DNA of 64,000 nucleotides from Cohnella terricola. GTDB taxonomy: Bacteria > Bacillota > Bacilli > Paenibacillales > Paenibacillaceae. The position numbers and the translations under genes were made by a program. Each line of letters starts with the position of its first letter. Position 1 is the stretch's first letter. Under the pieces are notes generated by a model. That model saw only the letters and a program-made list of their open reading frames with translations. It had not been told where the DNA came from and searched no databases. The DNA is taken from assembly GCF_007786475.1 (NCBI RefSeq), contig NZ_VNJJ01000003.1, positions 62,001 through 126,000 on the forward strand, written 5' to 3'. Positions 62,952-64,000 of the stretch are shown piece by piece.

Positions 62952-64000
62952 CTACCGCTTGTTGACCATTCGAGACGACTTTCTTTTTCTGTGAAAAGGA
63001 TTCATAGCGAGCGCAGACAACCATTCCTTAAACTTTAGGGAAACGATCGGATCTAAATACGCCATTCCGAAAGACTCGAGGCGGCATAAATACACGAGAA
63101 TCGCCAATAACGCCAAGATGAATCCGTATATCCCCAAACAAGCGGAAGCCAGCATGATAAATAACCTAAGCAAACTCACTGAGCCGGACAGGGATTGGTT
63201 GACCAGCGTGAAGGAAGCGACTGCGGAGATCGCAATGATGACGAGCAGCGTCGGCGATGCCAGACCGGCACGGATCAACGCGTCGCCGATGATGATTCCC
63301 CCAACGATTCCGATCGTCTGTCCGACTGCTTTGGGAAGCCGGATTCCGGCCTCGCGGAGCAGCTCGAACAGGAATAACATTAACAGAGATTCCAGAATCG
63401 TAGGCAACGGAACGCCTTCGCGGGAAATGATTACCGTCGCGAGAAGATTAAAGGGGATTTCGTCCAAATTCACGGTTGCGATAGACATCCAAAACCCGGG
63501 GAGCAAAATACTGAGCGCCAGACCCAGGATGCGAAGCGCTCTTTGGAAGATCACATAATAATACGGAAAGTGAGAGTCTTCAGGCGTCTTGATCAGTTCC
63601 GTAAAGTTGGCCGGACCGATCAGCGCCATCGGGGAACCGTCGACGAATATTGCGAACCTTCCGCGCAGCAAAATCTCGACGATAAAATCCGGACGGCCGA
63701 TGTAATCGATAATGGGAAACACGGACAACGTTCTATCGGACAGCCATTGCTCCAACTGACCGCTGCTCACGACGCATTCCGTCTTCATCGTGCTTAACCG
63801 TTCTCGCACTTGCGCCAGCATATCCGGATTCGCTTTATGACTAAGATAGGCAAGAACAACTCTGGTTTGGCTTAAACTGCCGACGACGTACTTCTCCGAA
63901 TGAAGCAATCCCGTTGGCAATCTTTTGCGGATCAGGGAGAGATTCGTGTACACGTTTTCCGTAAAAGCGTCTTTAGGTCCTTTAATGGAGATCTCCGTAT
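62952..64000 (-). CDS. Spore germinant receptor subunit A, GerA family, second operon, cut by right edge
   Basis: The C-terminal 349 or so residues of a GerA/SpoVAF protein. The frame runs in from the right edge with the family opening EISIKGPKDAFTENVYTNL, then LLRGRFAIFVDGSPMALIGP and FLFELLREAGIRLPKAVGQ, and several C-terminal helices. Any start at 63953 is internal. It is 9 bases before the Ger(x)C start. Sequence differs clearly from the GerA protein at 25982, so this is a second, distinct receptor. Confidence 0.93.
   Translation of the reverse strand, partial: TEISIKGPKDAFTENVYTNLSLIRKRLPTGLLHSEKYVVGSLSQTRVVLAYLSHKANPDMLAQVRERLSTMKTECVVSSGQLEQWLSDRTLSVFPIIDYIGRPDFIVEILLRGRFAIFVDGSPMALIGPANFTELIKTPEDSHFPYYYVIFQRALRILGLALSILLPGFWMSIATVNLDEIPFNLLATVIISREGVPLPTILESLLMLFLFELLREAGIRLPKAVGQTIGIVGGIIIGDALIRAGLASPTLLVIIAISAVASFTLVNQSLSGSVSLLRLFIMLASACLGIYGFILALLAILVYLCRLESFGMAYLDPIVSLKFKEWLSALAMNPFHRKRKSSRMVNKR

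Noticed and set aside
1..64000. tRNA, rRNA, insertion sequences, prophage or integrases
   Set aside because: None seen on reading both strands; a tRNA scan was not possible here.

Overview
The window looks like chromosome from an endospore-forming, low-GC-phylum but moderately GC-rich bacterium of the Paenibacillus/Cohnella type (Paenibacillaceae). The evidence is gene content: two GerA-type germinant receptor operons, YjcZ-type tiny sporulation proteins, a bacillithiol deacetylase (BshB2) with its YojF partner, strong AGGAGG ribosome binding sites, several TTG and GTG starts, and a T-box leader. No rRNA, tRNA, insertion sequence, phage or CRISPR array was seen. The organism assignment is inference.

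Layout. 0-6 kb: the end of pflB and its activase pflA, a 51-bp tandem repeat, a two-domain class II aldolase, a universal stress protein and a Cd/Zn/Co P-type ATPase. 6-9 kb: a spermidine-synthase-like protein, then an ECF42-type sigma factor between two DGPF/YCII proteins and a DUF1801 remnant. 9-16.4 kb: a copper, thiol and respiration island (SodC-like, BdbC, an orphan response regulator, CopA, a TauE/UreH-like protein, two YtkA/FixH-like proteins, a second 51-bp repeat array, cytochrome c550, Sco). 16.6-23.4 kb: a Gly-rich protein, an ABC1 kinase, yojF-bshB2, a glutamate-synthase-like protein with a lipoprotein, and an aldo/keto reductase. 23.4-31.7 kb: a gerA operon (A-C-D-B order), divergent from a two-gene thiazole/oxazole (TOMM) maturation operon, followed by two near-identical YjcZ genes.

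31.9-36.5 kb: a three-gene membrane protein / substrate-binding+VWA / TelA operon, a ferritin-like protein and a third 51-bp array. 36.6-40 kb: a LysR regulator and metE with palindromic operator candidates. 40-48.7 kb: GNAT, a nucleotidase, a PAP2 phosphatase, an unexplained structured leader at 42.0-42.2 kb, a CD3324-family gene, a broken M28 peptidase, AbrB and metallo-hydrolase genes divergent from a TetR regulator with a perfect operator-like palindrome, and SelO. 49-52.4 kb: a large secreted multidomain protein. 52.4-59.1 kb: a divergent LysR and a complete pentose phosphate operon (zwf-tkt-tal-gnd). 59.2-64 kb: a T-box controlling asd, uppP, and the end of a second gerA operon that runs off the right edge.

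The items most worth a second look are the three 51-bp intergenic repeat arrays (two belong to one family), the structured leader near 42.1 kb, the SBP-VWA/TelA operon, the TOMM operon with no visible precursor, and the regulatory palindromes upstream of metE and between the metallo-hydrolase and TetR genes.
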